From Tenrec ecaudatus (taxonomy: Eukaryota > Chordata > Mammalia > Afrosoricida > Tenrecidae), in contig NC_134538.1 in the NCBI RefSeq assembly GCF_050624435.1, forward strand, positions 123,920,937 through 123,984,936: a stretch of DNA of 64,000 nt. Direction: 5' to 3'. A program made the translations under genes and the position numbers. Shown in pieces: positions 11,421-25,835 of the stretch (its first letter is position 1; every line of letters starts with the position of its first letter). The notes below the pieces were generated by a model. That model had not been told where the DNA came from and made no database searches. It was given only the letters and a program-made list of their open reading frames with translations.

Positions 11421-13989
11421 AATTCTACTATCTTCATTTTTGAGATGAAACTGTGGAGGCAGAGAAATTGTTATTAGGTTTTCTACGGCTCCTGTGGAAA
11501 GAGCATTGGTGTAGAAGCCAGGAGAGGTGGACTCTCAGTGGTGGTCCTGGCTGGCCGTTGCTCAGGTTACAAAGTCTGGATGGGAGCAGAGGTCTCAGAC
11601 CCGCACCAATGAGCAAGCATACAGCAGTTCTACCCAGGCAGCCCCACCAGTGCCTGTGATGAGATGCCCTTCCCTTTAACCAATGGCAAGATGGGTCTTT
11701 CTGCTGTACCCAGCAAAGCACCACCATTGGTCGCATCTCTCCTGGTCACTGGTCCAGAGGAAAGAAACCTGCAGAGGCCTTCGGTCCCTGGCTGCTTCCG
11801 GTTCCCAAAGCAGACGCTTCCAAGGTCACCCTTGGACACTGATAATCCTGGCACCCAGCCTGTCGGACCCCACCTCCTGAGTAGCAGCAGACAGTCTGCT
11901 GACAAAAGATCCTGCTGGGTGAGGGAGCCGCAGGCCTCTCTCCTAATGATTTCCATCACACTGTTGCTTCCCACACACTGTGCCCTGAAGCACCTCATTT
12001 TCCTGTTGCTTTTACCTTGATGAATGCCCTTCATAAGTTTGCCTTCCCGCGACTTCACCTTGGAGCCACTGCCCAGACAGAAACACAGCCATGGTGACTG
12101 GGGGCGCTGTGTTGTCGGGCCTTGCCTCCTTCCTCCTGACGCAGGGCCCTGAGTCTCGTGGCCTGCTGTCCCAGCTGCCCTTCTTTCTGCAAGCACAAGC
12201 TGCAGGGGAGAGGCTTTGTCCACGTTGCTGTTCGGTGGGTGAGTTTACATTCAAAATAGTTACAAAACTCACAGTACAGAGGGTTTGGAGTTTGTAAACC
12301 TCAGACTGATGCTCTCCCTTTGAAACATCTACCTCAAATCTGACCGAATCTACCTCTGAACTCCCGAATAAGCACCTCTCTTATCTTGAAAGGCAAAATG
12401 AACTCTAAGTATTGCTGCTTAAGGGGCCCTTTTGTGAGCTTCTCAAGAGCCTCCTCCCACCCCCCACTGTCTGGGACTCGCCTGTGCCCAGGCTCCAGCT
12501 GCAGTCCCTAGGGGGTATTGGGGTATTCCCCGCCTCCCTCTTCAATCGCTGCTGCCCAGACTCTTCCCAGCATCAGGCCTCACGCCACCTTCCTCTCTCC
12601 TTTTCCCACGTGCCCTCCTTCACTAAACTCATTAATTCTCCGTGTTTTAACCACCACCCATAACCAGTAACTGGGCTTCTTAGTTTCATCCCTACTTCCA
12701 ACTGCCAAATGTAGGACATCTGGAAACCATTCAACATGACAAAGTCAGCCTGTCCTACACGGAGCTCACTGTCCTTTCATCGCCTCCAGCCAAACCTTTG
12801 GCTTTCACCATCCAGCCAGGCACAGGGCATCTTCTTAAAATGTTTCCCAGGGAGCTGGTTTCTTCCTCACTAGCCAGAGAGAAGGCACTCCAAGGACTGT
12901 GGAAAGGAAGAGCTAGAGAAAGCTCCAGGAATAGAGATGCTGGGATGTCCACACACACCCACCTTGGAAGCCAAGTCCAGGTAAGGGGCAGAGTGTGATG
13001 GAAGTGCCTGTGCAGTCTGGAGGCCCTAAGCCAGGGCACGTTGGCCCTGTTTCCCATTATGACACCACCAGCCTCAAAAAGAAATATGCATCCATCTGAC
13101 CCCTGCACCACAGAGTAGAAATCCCTGAAAGAGGTGACAAGGAGTTGGCCCTGAGAGTTTCCCCAGCCTCACCTAAGGCCTGCAGGGGGCCCAGAAATTC
13201 CTGAGTTCCCCAGAGGGGACCAGAGAGGTACTGAGACCACCGTGGCCTAGTTGAACCCGGGGATTGAGATGAAGCAGTTGCAGAACAGGAGACTTAGAGC
13301 TGGAGAGTTAGGGTTGAAAACAATGAATGGGCGCAATCGGTAACCCTGAGGACTGAACTTGGCTCAGCAATACTGCAGGGCCACCAGGGGCCAGCCCAGA
13401 TCATGCCACATCCTCAGGAGAGGAACCGACCCAAAGCCAAGAGCAGACCAGAAGAGATGGCGTTAATCTGAAAAGACTCTCACAGAGATATCGATTCAGA
13501 GCCTTCTGCTTCTTCCTCTTTGGCCTTTGGGTTGAAAACTATTAAAAATGACTCACTATGTCATAAACAGTAAAATGCATTTTTTTCCTTCCACAATCTG
13601 AGTTGTAGTAGTAAAATTTTGACACGGACATTAAAAAATAATCATAAATCATTGTTAGCCTTTCTCCCTTCATCTAGCAGGAGACTACGGGCTGTGCTAC
13701 ATTTTCTGAACCATCTAACACATCTGTCTGTCTCTCCTCCCCCATTGCAATGCCAGGACTCAGGACTCAGACCCTAGGCAGCTCGTACATAGATGATGCG
13801 CCCCTCGGGGGCGTCTTGTCATCCTCCAGCTCTCCTTGTTCTAAGCAGACCCGTCCACATTGCTACAGCTGTTTCTCTCCAGGTTTGGAATCTGTGGTGA
13901 CGTCCCGTGAGCACCTCATGAGAGCTCTCAAACCCCACAGCTTGTCTCAGACATCGGTTCCTAGTCCCACCCACGACGGCTGCAGTGCT
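11421..13989. other. Unrecognised sequence
   Basis: A 197-codon open frame on the minus strand (11630-12223) lacks any recognisable domain. I see no convincing exon. The composition is moderately GC-rich, without a CpG island. Confidence 0.35.
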
Positions 13990-14240
13990 GTTGCTCCTCT
14001 GCCGGCTCCCCTCCCTTCCAAGTTTGCGCCCTAGCGGCCCTTCCGAGAAGGCACCCTGTGCTCTGTGCTTGCTGCTTCCCCGACGTGGGGTAACGTTTCT
14101 TCTCCTCTTACCAACTTGCAGTTCATCCTTCAAGACCCAGTCCAAATGTCGCCACATCTTTGACATCTTCTCTAATTCCTTTCATGTCCCTCAAGTCCAA
14201 TTCGGCATCCATTCCTTTGTTCCCTTTGTACAAACCTATG
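13990..14240 (+). mobile_element. L2-like LINE 3' end
   Basis: The segment 'catccttcaagacccagtcc', 'aatgtcgccacatct', 'cttctctaattcctt' follows the L2 3' consensus (cttcaagactcagctcaaatgtcacctcc...). It is old and diverged. Confidence 0.5.
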
Positions 14241-15099
14241 TCAACCAGAAAGCCACAAGCCCCGCTTTCCAATACGCGATCTCACTTACAGACTAGCTGG
14301 AGAAGTGTTTCTGGGCCACTTTCCTCAACTTAGCTTTCCAAGATTAGGATCATATGTCTCAGCACATTATCATCCTTTGTTGTATTGTACATCATGATCT
14401 TCAGGTTGCATATGTAACCCCGGATAAGAATTGAACTCCTAGGGGATGGAGCCCTATGGGTATTGATCATCATGACCACACCTCTCTCTACTATGCTCAC
14501 TCCTTCCACCCAACTCCTCTTCGCACAGGGACAAGTGACCTATTAGCAAAACAAAATTTTAAAAATCACCCCTCACCACCCCCCAGATGGTCCCAGTCCT
14601 ACACCCAGGCAAAGGCATAGCAAAGGAACTTGCTGTCAGTCTCCACTGACCCACCTGGCTCGGCGTCTCTGTGCAGTGCACACGCCGCTTCGTGTGCTGC
14701 AGCCCTTGGACCTCACGTGCCATAAGAACAAACTAGAATAGTGCTATTGAATGGACTTGCCTAGAAAGCGTTCCCCATCCTTGCCTCTTTAAAATCACAT
14801 GGACTGAAAGTGTCTGCGTATCATATTACATCCAATAACCAATTCTTCCTCCATGTGTCATTAATCAAAGAATATTGAGCCTACCCATAGAAAATTACCA
14901 TATGATGATATTTGCAACAGCATTAAAAGTTAATTATTGATATGCAGTCTGTAGAGTGCTCAGCACAAGTGCTCAATAGAGACTTATTAAATAAAGCTAA
15001 CATGAATATTTGAACTGTGTTACAGTTCTTTTAATAGTTGTAATCTAGCTGTTATCCCTACTTGAAATACTTACTGAAAATAAGTGAGCTATATTCACA
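14241..15099. other. Unrecognised sequence
   Basis: No gene or repeat recognised. AT-rich from about 14820 to 15060. Confidence 0.35.
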
Positions 15100-15605
15100 G
15101 ATTGGCTTCCCACCGCATGTTATCCCTGACCTTTTACAATCCCCTCCTCTTTAGTGTGGGTGGGATGTGAGACTTACTTCTAGCTAATAGAATGTATCAA
15201 AGATGAGGGGATATCGCTTCTATGGTTAGGCTATGGAAAATTGGGACTTCCATCTTGACGGCAGACTCTGTTACCTTCTCAGTTTCCATGCTCTGATAAA
15301 GCAAGCTGCCATGCTGGACAGGCCCACATGGCAGTGAACTCGATGAAGGTGGCCTCTGGCTAAGAAAGGAGACTCCACTTAACAGCGCTCAAGATACTAT
15401 AGTAACCAATAACCAAGTGAGATTGGAAGCATCTCCTTTCCCTGTCAAGCCTCCTGATGAGACCTCAACCCTGGCCGAAACATTGTTTTCAGCATGTCAG
15501 ACAGAAGACCCAGCTAAGCTACATCCAAACTCTTGACTTACTGAAAAATTGAGACCATAAATGTGTTGTTTTGAGCCATTCGGTTTCCGATAAGATTCTT
15601 ATACA
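15100..15605 (+). mobile_element. MLT1-type MaLR LTR
   Basis: The order of words is that of MLT1 LTRs: 'gtgtgggtgggatgtgagac', 'cttctagctaatagaat', 'ctctgataaagcaagctgcc', 'ggacaggcccacatggca', 'gatgagacctcaaccctggc', 'gaccataaatgtgttgtttt' and 'gagccattcggtttccg'. It is an old eutherian ERVL-MaLR relic with no internal region recognised beside it. Confidence 0.8.
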
Positions 15606-17839
15606 GAGGTAGATGATGAATTCACGCTCCTTCTACTCCCACATTCATCTCAGAACCTCTCCAAGGTTGGGTTGTTGGTTTCACCACCCAATGGTTAATG
15701 CCCATCTTGAGCAGCCAGAAGGCCGTCTTCAAGGTCCCGTGTAGGTTTATACACCCTGGAAAACCTTGCAGTTTCTACTCCCCTGAGTTTCCCTCCTTCC
15801 TTCGTGTACTCACCTCTGCTTATCAGAGAAAGAATTCCTCAGGTCTGAAAACAAAGGAAAAGGACTTTTATGGATAGTGTCTCACTGATGACGTCAGGAG
15901 TCTCTCTGGCATCTCTTAAGATTAACTGCAAAAGGGGACCCCAGCTCCGCCTGTAATGTGAAGTCCAGAGCTGAAAAGTAACGAAGCATTTAGACCACTA
16001 AACAGCTGCTCTTAGGGAGAGAAATGCCTCAAATGAAAATGTAGCCTCTGTTACTGGTAGGTCAAGGCCCCATAATAAAGTGGTATGTCCCTCGTCACTG
16101 TGTGGGAGGTCCTTTTCTATCTGGAAGTCTTCATGAGTGACCAGAGTTGACCTACATGGTCCCATACCTGCCTTCTTTCTGTCTTAAGCTCCTTGCTTTT
16201 CCCCTTCCCCTTTCACTCTGCCCGCCCCAGTGCTGCCACAGACGCCTCGCTGCAGATACTGCCGGGTCCTGCAGGAGCACTCATGGGCTCCACCATGTGT
16301 CCAGCCACCACAGCACAAAGCCTTGCTTGCCTTTAGCCGGCCTCTGGAGTCTTCAAGCATTTAAGGAACCGTAATGCCCCAGGTCCTGTCTCATAAGCAG
16401 CCTTATAGGAGGATCACACACACCCCTCTGCTGACACCCCTCTCCTTTCTGGCCCTATCCACTCGCCATACATACTAGTCGGGATCTCTGTGGCTTAACC
16501 CTGGACAACTAGGATTTTCCAGACTTACCTTACCCACGTATCTTTCCCTGAAACCTGGGCCGAATCTATCTGTGGATTCTGTTACCCTGCAACTCAGGGC
16601 AGTATTTCAGTCACATGGCACTGTAGACCATGATATGTTTCGTGATTAAGCAATAAAAAGATGCCAGCTGGTGCATTTGTGGGTAATTAAAGCCTGCCTC
16701 GGGCTGTGTTACAGTGCCCCAGACTGACAGTGCAGGAGTTACAAGGGCTCTGCCTGCCATCACAGGGCCATGCTACATGCACGTTTTTAGACAAAGAACT
16801 AGATTAGGTGGAGGGAGAGAGGGGAAGCGAGCCACGACGTGTTTTGTTTTTGTCTGTTTGTTTGTTTGGGTTGAAATTTAGATGGTAGTCATTTGTAGAT
16901 TCTGTTTGTCGTGTTTCGTTTTGTCCAGAGTTCTGATGCTATATGCTATCAAGATTAATGACCTCACTCACACTTTAAGTTTAAATTAGTCATTCATTGG
17001 CTGTTTAGAGATGCCTTACATCTTTTGAATTATTGATTCAAGATAAAACTCACTCTGGTGGGGACATTTTTCTGTAGCATTTTAGCCAAAGAATCCTCAA
17101 CGGGTTCTTGATCTCTATGGATTCCTAGACCAATAAAAGACTTGGATTGACCTCAATGTTTCTTTTGATTTGAATGTGAGTTCTGGATTCTGGGAGTCAA
17201 AGTTTGCCCATTTTCTTTTTGGAAATGATGCATCCTCTTTGGGAACTGTGAAGATATTTCTCCTGAGTGTTGACTGAATGGAAGAACCCTTCAGACCGTT
17301 CTAGGACGAGGGGCCAGGACCTTCTTAGAGCTGAACCGATATGAATGTCCTCGACATAGAAAAATACTAAGTAAGGTAATTAATCTAAATTCTGTTCCCC
17401 CCCCCCTCCTAGAATGATAATTGAGAGTCCATTTGTATGAGCAACTCCATTTTTCCTTCATTCATTTGGGGACAGAATTGTTCCAAAGGCTCAGAATGCT
17501 TATTGTGTAGAGAACAATGTGACCTGGGCCCACAGGACCAGTCCTGAGGACCTCTGGGGTCTGGGAGCCGCATCCAAGGGCACTGGGAAGGCATGGTGGA
17601 CATTTCTGGATCAGGCTTGTGGAGCAGAAAGGGTGGAACTCAGGTTGCAGAGGAGCCAGGCTAGAAGCTGGCATGGTCGACCACTGAGGTTAACCGCACA
17701 CAATATCCCAGGCTACAGGTGAGGTTTAGGAAAAACATAGTGGCAGGGAGCTCGAGAGGAAATGATTAGGTCCTAGAGAGGTTCCCAAGGGAGAATCCAC
17801 ATGTCTTGAGAAGGCGTGTCCCTCCTCTGCTTTTCTTTG
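15606..17839. other. Unrecognised sequence
   Basis: No exon or known repeat identified. The AT-rich stretch 16960-17160 is non-repetitive and could hold constrained noncoding DNA, but reading alone cannot show it. A poly-C run lies at about 17398-17406. Confidence 0.35.
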
Positions 17840-18245
17840 ACTTTCATACAACACAAATTGATTGTCTTACAGTTCCGGAGTCCAAAATGGGTTTCCCTGA
17901 GCTAAACTCAAGGTGCCAGGAGGGCTGGATTTCTTCCAGAAGTTCTAGGGTAGGATTTGTTCCTTTCTAGAAGCTGCCTGCATCCTTTGTCCTAGGATCC
18001 CTTTGCTATGACTTCAAAGCCAGCAGCATAGCCAATCAAGTCTCTCTCAGTTTCTCACTACCCTGACTTCCTCTTTCCATTGGGAGAATGCTAGTCATTA
18101 GCCTGAACCATATAATTCAAGGTGACCCCCTTAAATTGATCACATCTCCAAATCAGCCTCATGTTGTCTAGGGATTCGGATAAGAATATCTGGGGACTAT
18201 TGTTCTGCCTACCCCCACCAGACATGGAATAAGCTGTGCATATAC
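17840..18245 (+). mobile_element. Ancient eutherian interspersed repeat (second copy)
   Basis: The words 'gtcttacagttccggagtcc', 'ctagaagctgcctgcatcc', 'acttcaaagccagcagcata' and 'aaattgatcacatctccaaa' match the same old family as 11041-11420. It is about 400 bp and diverged. Confidence 0.6.
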
Positions 18246-18433
18246 AGGTCTGAGCATGAAGGGAAATTCTTGGCCAAGTTTTGCCACCAGGAAACCTGGT
18301 AAGGAAGTTGTTTCTTTCAAACTGCTCTGTGGTGTTTAACTAAGACACATGCTATGACTGCTGTCACTGCCGGTGCCAGAATAAACTGGCATCTAGGGAT
18401 TGTTGTTCTGTCTTTCCTTTATTTGTGTGTGTG

Positions 18434-18435
<2 letters not shown>

Positions 18436-18506
<71 letters not shown>
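18436..18506. repeat. (AT)n microsatellite, 71 bp
   Basis: An essentially perfect alternating A/T tract of about 35 units, preceded by a short GT run and followed by CTTTAAAAAAAAAC. Confidence 0.98.
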
Positions 18507-18507
<1 letters not shown>

Positions 18508-18511
18508 TTTA

Positions 18512-18710
18512 AAAAAAAACAGTTGCCTCAAGTCATTTCCAACCTCTGGTGATCCATGTGTGTCACAGTCCAGGCTTGCTCCCAAGAGTTTTCGGTGACT
18601 GATTTGGAGGCAGCGGATTCCCCAGGCCTTTCTTCCAAGCTGCCTCTAAGAAGACTCCTCCAATTTCCTGGTTAACGGTTGAGCAGCTAACTCTACTCTT
18701 CCCTTAGAGC
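18512..18710 (-). mobile_element. AfroSINE2-like SINE
   Basis: Plus-strand wording 'cagttgcctcaagtcatttc', 'gatccatgtgtgtcacagt', 'ccaggcctttcttccaagc' and 'ggttaacggttgagcagc' is the reverse complement of a SINE whose 5' end is to the right. The A-run at 18510-18519 lies at its 3' end. Confidence 0.75.
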
Positions 18711-19753
18711 ACATCTCACATCGGTGTGCTACACGTCCCCTATCGCTGGGTGTGGCCAGTGTCTAGCTTGAGCTTAGAATCAGGATGAAATCTAACAAGA
18801 GGCGGCCTACCTAAAGTCAGACTGCTCTTGAGGGTCCCCAAGAGAGAAAGGGTGGTTGAGCACATGTATCTATTCCATCCTGGGCTTGAAAAAAAAATGT
18901 TCAAAAAAGACACCTTCCTGACTCCAGATTAGTGGCATCATTTTCTATGCAGATGACAGTGTGTTGTTGCTGTGCTTGTTAGGATCATTGGCAATTATCA
19001 TTATTATTATCATGACAGATGCCACGCTGATGCGGAGCATCAGTCTTTGTCAATGCTAGCTTAAGTGAATGCATATATTAAAGTTCTTTCCACTGTTAGT
19101 TCATTCCCACTTTGAAGGCTAAACCTGAAACAGCATGAAGACATTTACCGCTGTCACCTACTAGCTGCTTAGACCATCGCAAGAGCGAGAGCTATTTTAA
19201 AAGATGCAGACAACAGTGAAGGATTTGTATAGAAAGTCTGCAGATTGAACATGCCCCACAAACAATAAAGGTTTAAATGATTTACTCAGGAGGTTGTTAA
19301 CCTGAATTCTTCGATGCAGAGCATTATCCTCAAAATGCTGCCAAAATTCCAGTAAGTGAGAATTCTCAATGTATGGCATGCAGATGCAGCGTCCAAGCCC
19401 TTACTTGCCCTTTCTACCTCCTTCCTTGGAACGTGGTCAGTAATGTTGGTTTCCAGCGTCTTCTCGCAAGCCTCCGTCTGATGTATAGTTAATTTTGTGA
19501 GAGGCCTGGCCAATGCCGACAGCGAGCCACTGCGGCTGAGAATGGTGATCTCCACATAGAAAAGGAAACCGCTCCAATGGCCATCGCAGTAGAATGGTTG
19601 CGTCATGGCCATCTAACGGAACACTACACTTCAAGGAGCTCCGTTGCTTTCACCAACGCGGGCGAACCTTACAACTCACAGGGTTGCGTGGATGAAAAGG
19701 AGGAGAAGGTGAAAGGCACAGAGTTGTACTCTAAGTTCAAAAATGGGCAAAAC
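18711..19753. other. Unrecognised sequence
   Basis: No gene or repeat family recognised. ATT-rich short repeats lie around 18995-19012. The stretch ends at the left target-site duplication of the next L1. Confidence 0.35.
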
Positions 19754-20552
19754 TCCGCTAGCAAAAGATATAGCGTCTGGGGTCTTAAAGGCTTGAAGAT
19801 AAACAAGTGGCCATCTAGCTGAGAAGCAACAAAGCCCACATGGAAGAAGCGTACCAGTCTTTGAGATCATGGGGTGGCCATAGGATCAGGTATCAAAGAC
19901 CCAGAACAAAAAATCATATCATTGTGAATGAGGAGGAGTGCAGAGTGGAGACCCAAAGCCCATCTGTAGACAATTGGACATCCCCTTACAGAAGAGTGAC
20001 AAGGAAGAGATGAGCCAGTCAGGTGCAGCATAGCACCAATGAAACACACAACTTTCCTCTAGCAATTTAATGTCTCCCCAATATCATGACCCCAATTCTA
20101 CCTCACAAATCCAGCTAGACCAGAGGATGTACACATGTACAGATAAGAGCTGGAAACTCAGGGAATTCAGGACAGACAAAGCCCTCAGGACCAAGATTGA
20201 GCTCGATACCAGGAGGGGAAGGGGAAGGTGAGGAGAGAGAGTGGGGACAGATGCCAATGATCTACATATAATCCCCTCCCAGGGGAAGGACAACAGAAAA
20301 GTGGGTGAAAGGATACATTGGTCAGTGTACGACATGAAAAATAATAATAATTTGCAAATTATCAAGAGTTCATGAGGGAGGGAGGGAAGGTGGGGAAAAT
20401 GAGAAGGTGATACCAAGGGTTCCAGTGGAAAGACAATGTTCTGAAAATGATGAGGGCAACATATGTACAAATGTGCCTGACACAATGGGTGGATGGATGG
20501 ATGGATGGATGGATTGTGATGAGTTGTACGAGCCCCCAATAAAATTTTTTTT
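19754..20552 (+). mobile_element. 5'-truncated young L1 with target-site duplication
   Basis: An insertion of about 800 bp of the young L1 3' UTR, ending AGCCCCCAATAAAATTTTTTTT. The 12 bp duplication AATGGGCAAAAC is at 19742-19753 and 20553-20564. The body has all the family words in sense orientation: 'tatagcgtctggggtctta', 'aagcaacaaagcccacatgg', 'atccagctagaccagagga'. A (GGAT)n run lies at 20488-20513 near the 3' end. The minus-strand 198-codon frame here is antisense to this UTR. Confidence 0.93.
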
Positions 20553-20564
20553 AATGGGCAAAAC

Positions 20565-22657
20565 CAAACCATGTTGTTGAGATGTTGAAACTTAGCAAAA
20601 AAAAAACAAAAACGCAAGGCTGTCATCGTCACGAAAATGTTAACCCCAGGGCTAGAGAGCTCTGATTGGGAAGAGCACACTGGAATTCCAGCAGGTTGGC
20701 AAGGTTCTATTTCTTGACCAGAAGGAGAGTTACATGGGTCTTCACTTTATCATTATGCATCTTCTGTACTTTCAAATATATATACTCTGTTGTAGAGTGG
20801 GGGTGGGGGGCGGGTAAGACCACTTTCTCAGTGATGTAGGAGAACCAAAATCTACAGGTTTTCAAGCTTTACTTATGATCTGCCGAAAAAGGACAATGAA
20901 TTCTTCCAGTTCTACCTTTTCCTCCCTTCCTCTTGAGCTCTTCCACAAGGCTACCTCCCTCAACAGATGGTCCTTTTTTAAAAATTCAGTTCAAACCCAC
21001 CCCCACCCCCTACCATAACTGTAGTCACATATCCAGTTCTCTCTTGGGTCTAGTTTATGTCACAAGGAGACATCTGTTCTTGGCAGGCTTCAGGTGTGAC
21101 TGTCAGGTGACATAGAAAACTATCAGTTCAGGGGAGGAGGGACACAACAGAGAGAACAACTTCTAGTACAACTTACAACATTCAGTGAGCCCCCTCTCCC
21201 CTCTTGAAGAACGAGCCATGCATATAAAGAACTGCTTTGCTCGTTCAGAATTGAGAAGCCAGCTACCTCAGCTGGCCACAGCATTCCAGAGAGACTAGCA
21301 GGCCCTTTTTCAAGGAGAATTAGCTCCCTTGTGAGCTTGCTATGACATGGTCTGGGACCATCTACAATCCCTGCACGAAAGAACAACTTGAGGAACAAAT
21401 CCATAATGGAAAGTTTTATTCTTAAGACTCCTCGGAAGGTTCTTCTTAGTATCCTTAGAGAAACCGCCTTTGCTAGTAGGTCCCAACCGTTGCCCCTGTT
21501 GGACCCAGCAGGGGCAACTAGAATCAGCAGTCTGAGTGAGAATCTTGTCTGAAATGTCACCTCTCCGGCAAACGCTTTTCTCCTTTTGGCCTAGCAGGAT
21601 TCCGTCCTGATCCACAGCACCGGGGAGTCTGCACACACTTCCCGCTCTCTGCCCCACTCCCCTGCCTCCAGGGCTTGCTGCATGAAAGGATGCATTTGCC
21701 CAAAACAACCAGCCAGTCAATACAAAGCAGAAATGTGAGCTCTAGCTTGAGCCTGTTCTGTTTCCTTGGATTTGAAATCATCACCTTTGATCTTAATCTA
21801 CGGTAACCATGGTTTCCGAATCCTTCTTTCAGTTACTATGAGCAGTTGCATAAAGGAGATGTTGAGTTTAATCTTTTAAACCCCGTCTGAAATCCTGCAC
21901 TGGTCTGGTGGCAGCTTACTTATACAATGAACTTGAGACCCTGCTTTCAAAGGTACCCAGTGCTGTCAGAGCTGAGCAGTTCCATTTTCAGGGCCCTCGA
22001 CTTGGAGAGGATCTCAGCCCCAACCAGCCTTTACCCAGGTGTGGAAACATCTCCTCCTACCCAGTTCCCACCTCCCGGCTGAGGCTCCCTCCCTCAAGCT
22101 ATTTTAACACGATCTCATCTGGCAGAATACATTTCCCAAGACCGCTCCATTTGTCTGGTCTCTTCCCACAGTCCTCCGAATCAAGAACCAAATTCTAACC
22201 TTGACAACCTCAACTTCCCAACAGGTACTTCCTGGAATCATTCTGCACCTCCTCTCTAAATTTTTTTGTTCCACTTTCCACCCAATCAAACCTTTCCAGG
22301 TCCAGCCCAAACCCCTTGGCACCATGGCCCCCCTGACCCTGGCCCATAGCTGTATCGTCCGGTTCTGACATTGAGTCCTCTGTGTCTCCCTCTCTAGGTA
22401 CCGAATGGAATCCTGCCTTGTCTTCCTATTTACCTTTGCTTAGTGGGGTGGGTTTGCCAATCCTTACTGTGGTTTCTCTGAGGGGAGAAGAGAACTCTAC
22501 TTTATACTTTTACCCACAAATGATGCCTATACTGTGTTCAATAAGCATGTGCTGGGTAAAAACTCGTTTGTACCCTCACCCCATAGTCTTCATGAAGCCT
22601 CCAAAGGCCTCCTCTTTTCTTCCCCACTTGATTTACCTGTAACCACTGTCTAAGAAG
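20565..22657. other. Mostly unrecognised; L2-like words at 22330-22560
   Basis: The stretch 22330-22560 has L2-3'-like phrases ('tgtgttcaataagcatgtgctggg' class wording), too diverged for a firm call. The rest shows no exon or repeat I recognise. Confidence 0.35.
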
Positions 22658-22700
22658 CCCTGGTGTCACTGTGTGGTTGGAAGGGGAACCAGCCCCCCCC
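22658..22700 (+). mobile_element. SINE head, interrupted by LTR
   Basis: 'aagccctggtgtcactgtgt' is the AfroSINE-type 5' end. The body resumes at about 23405 after the LTR insertion. Confidence 0.7.
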
Positions 22701-22719
22701 CCCCACTAATCACGGGTTC

Positions 22720-23403
22720 TATAGGCACAATTGTACGATTGAGATATATAAATATATTATAACAAAGTCAACGAGAGCATGAGAGATAGAAGAGAGATTG
22801 AAATAATGGAGTCAGACACATTTCATGGTAGCAATGCTCACCTCAGCCCCACTTGGTGGCCCACGTGGAGGGAAGGAGGACCAGGGGAAGGGAACAGGGG
22901 AATGATTAGAGGGGGGGCCGAGAGAGAGATCTTTATTGCTAATCCAGGCCTATATACTTTTGGGGGGAGTGCAAGCCCACCAATTACAGGTAAAGACATA
23001 CGTCACAGGAAGGGGTTGCACTGTCGGTTATACAGCAATGAGGTGGATGATCTAGAGAGATGCACCAATAGGAAGAGGAGGGATTGGGGTATACATGTGA
23101 CAAGATGGGCGGATCCTAGATTCAGGATGGGAGCCTAACTTTGGATGTCACAGAGCCGGTTTGACCTGTACCCTGGCACCTTTATCAGTAGGGTGTAAAC
23201 TCCACCTACAGGAACCAAATCCATGGCTTCAGGCCTCTGGAGAGAAATAACCTATTGTCCTTAACATCCGGGGAGGGGGGGCCTATAATTTCCTTCAGGG
23301 AGGATGTCTCTAAGCATCTGACCTCTCCCCAGATGCTAGCAAAAAGCCCCTAATGCTTGGCATGTCTTTGGGGGAGACAAAGCTGGGGGAAAGTCTCTTT
23401 ACA
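22720..23403 (-). mobile_element. Solo LTR (endogenous retrovirus-like) inside a SINE
   Basis: On the minus strand it starts TGTAAAGAGACTTTCCCCC at 23403. It carries a TATATA-type box near 22951 and an AATAAAG polyadenylation signal near 22932, followed by a CT-rich stretch and an AT-rich 3' end. This is the arrangement of U3, R and U5. Its 3' limit (22715-22735) is not clear. No retroviral coding region adjoins it. The U5 part matches 9740-9987. Confidence 0.75.
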
Positions 23404-23404
23404 A

Positions 23405-23620
23405 CCCCACACCACTGTGCTTAAATTCTAGTCCTCTAAGAAACCCACCAACTTCTCTATATGAAAAGGCTGTGGCAGTCAGCTTCCCTAACGATTTACA
23501 GCATTTGGAAGGGCAGTGGGCGGTTCTACTCTGTCCTGTAGTCACTATGAGTCTGAACCATCTGGATGACTATGGGTGGGGTTGTTTGGGCTTGGTCAGT
23601 TGGTTTTGATCACTGTCTGA
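23405..23620 (+). mobile_element. SINE body, continuation of the copy at 22658
   Basis: After the LTR the SINE resumes with 'aagaaacccaccaac', 'aaggctgtggcagtcagctt', 'ggttctactctgtcctgtag' and 'tcactatgagtctgaacc', and a GTTTGG-type tail. Confidence 0.8.
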
Positions 23621-23825
23621 CCCCAGGCAAACCCTACCAGAAAACATCATGATTTTCATATCCACTAGAGAAGGTTTGGGGGGTTTTCCATGCAAATGCC
23701 ACCTTTTTAACAATCTTACCTTCCAATGTAATCTCTGATGCCCATCCCTCTTCCAGGCTCTTAAATACTTACTTGCTTGTTTGGGGGTCAGTGCTATCTT
23801 ATACTAGAGGAGCCCAGAAAATGCA

Positions 23826-24025
23826 CTTCCCTCAAGTCAACTTCGCCTCATAGGGCAGAGTAGAGCTAGCGGCCCCTTGAGTTTCCCAGGTATCGATCTG
23901 TACAGGAGCAGAAAACCTCCTCACTCTACAGTGGAGTGGCCGGTGGGCTCAAGCTACTGACCTTGCAGATACAGGTAGAGGTACAGCCCAATGAGTAAGC
24001 CACCAAGCTACCAGGGCTCCGGGGG
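23826..24025 (-). mobile_element. AfroSINE-type SINE
   Basis: In reverse complement it reads from 'ccctggtagcttggtggctt' through 'ctgcaaggtcagtagcttga' to the 3' 'tgcctatgaggcgaagttg' region. It lies directly left of the GATA/GACA microsatellite. Confidence 0.75.
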
Positions 24026-24052
24026 CGGGGTGGGGGGAATCCCTGAGGGCAC

Positions 24053-24202
<150 letters not shown>

Positions 24203-24249
24203 AAATGGTGTTTCATTGGGTATCCCTGAGGGGCTCACATCCAGTATAA

Positions 24250-24330
24250 AATTTTTTAAACCACCTTACTGCCATCCAGTGTATTGTGACACATAGTGAC
24301 AGAAGTCTCCTCCCTCAGGAAGTACCGGTT
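24250..24330 (-). mobile_element. SINE 3' fragment
   Basis: 'cttactgccatccagtgtat' and 'gtgacacatagtgacag' are the reverse complement of the SINE 3' region only. Confidence 0.45.

Positions 24331-25835
<1,505 letters not shown>

Noticed and set aside
11630..12223. 197-codon minus-strand open frame
   Set aside because: No recognisable domain or family, low-complexity Pro/Gly/Ser-rich composition, no splice or start context. Expected by chance in GC-rich DNA.
20084..20680. 198-codon minus-strand open frame
   Set aside because: It lies antisense to the L1 3' UTR (19754-20552). Its His/Pro-rich protein is a shadow that recurs in other L1 copies (34.8, 38.7 and 62.5 kb).
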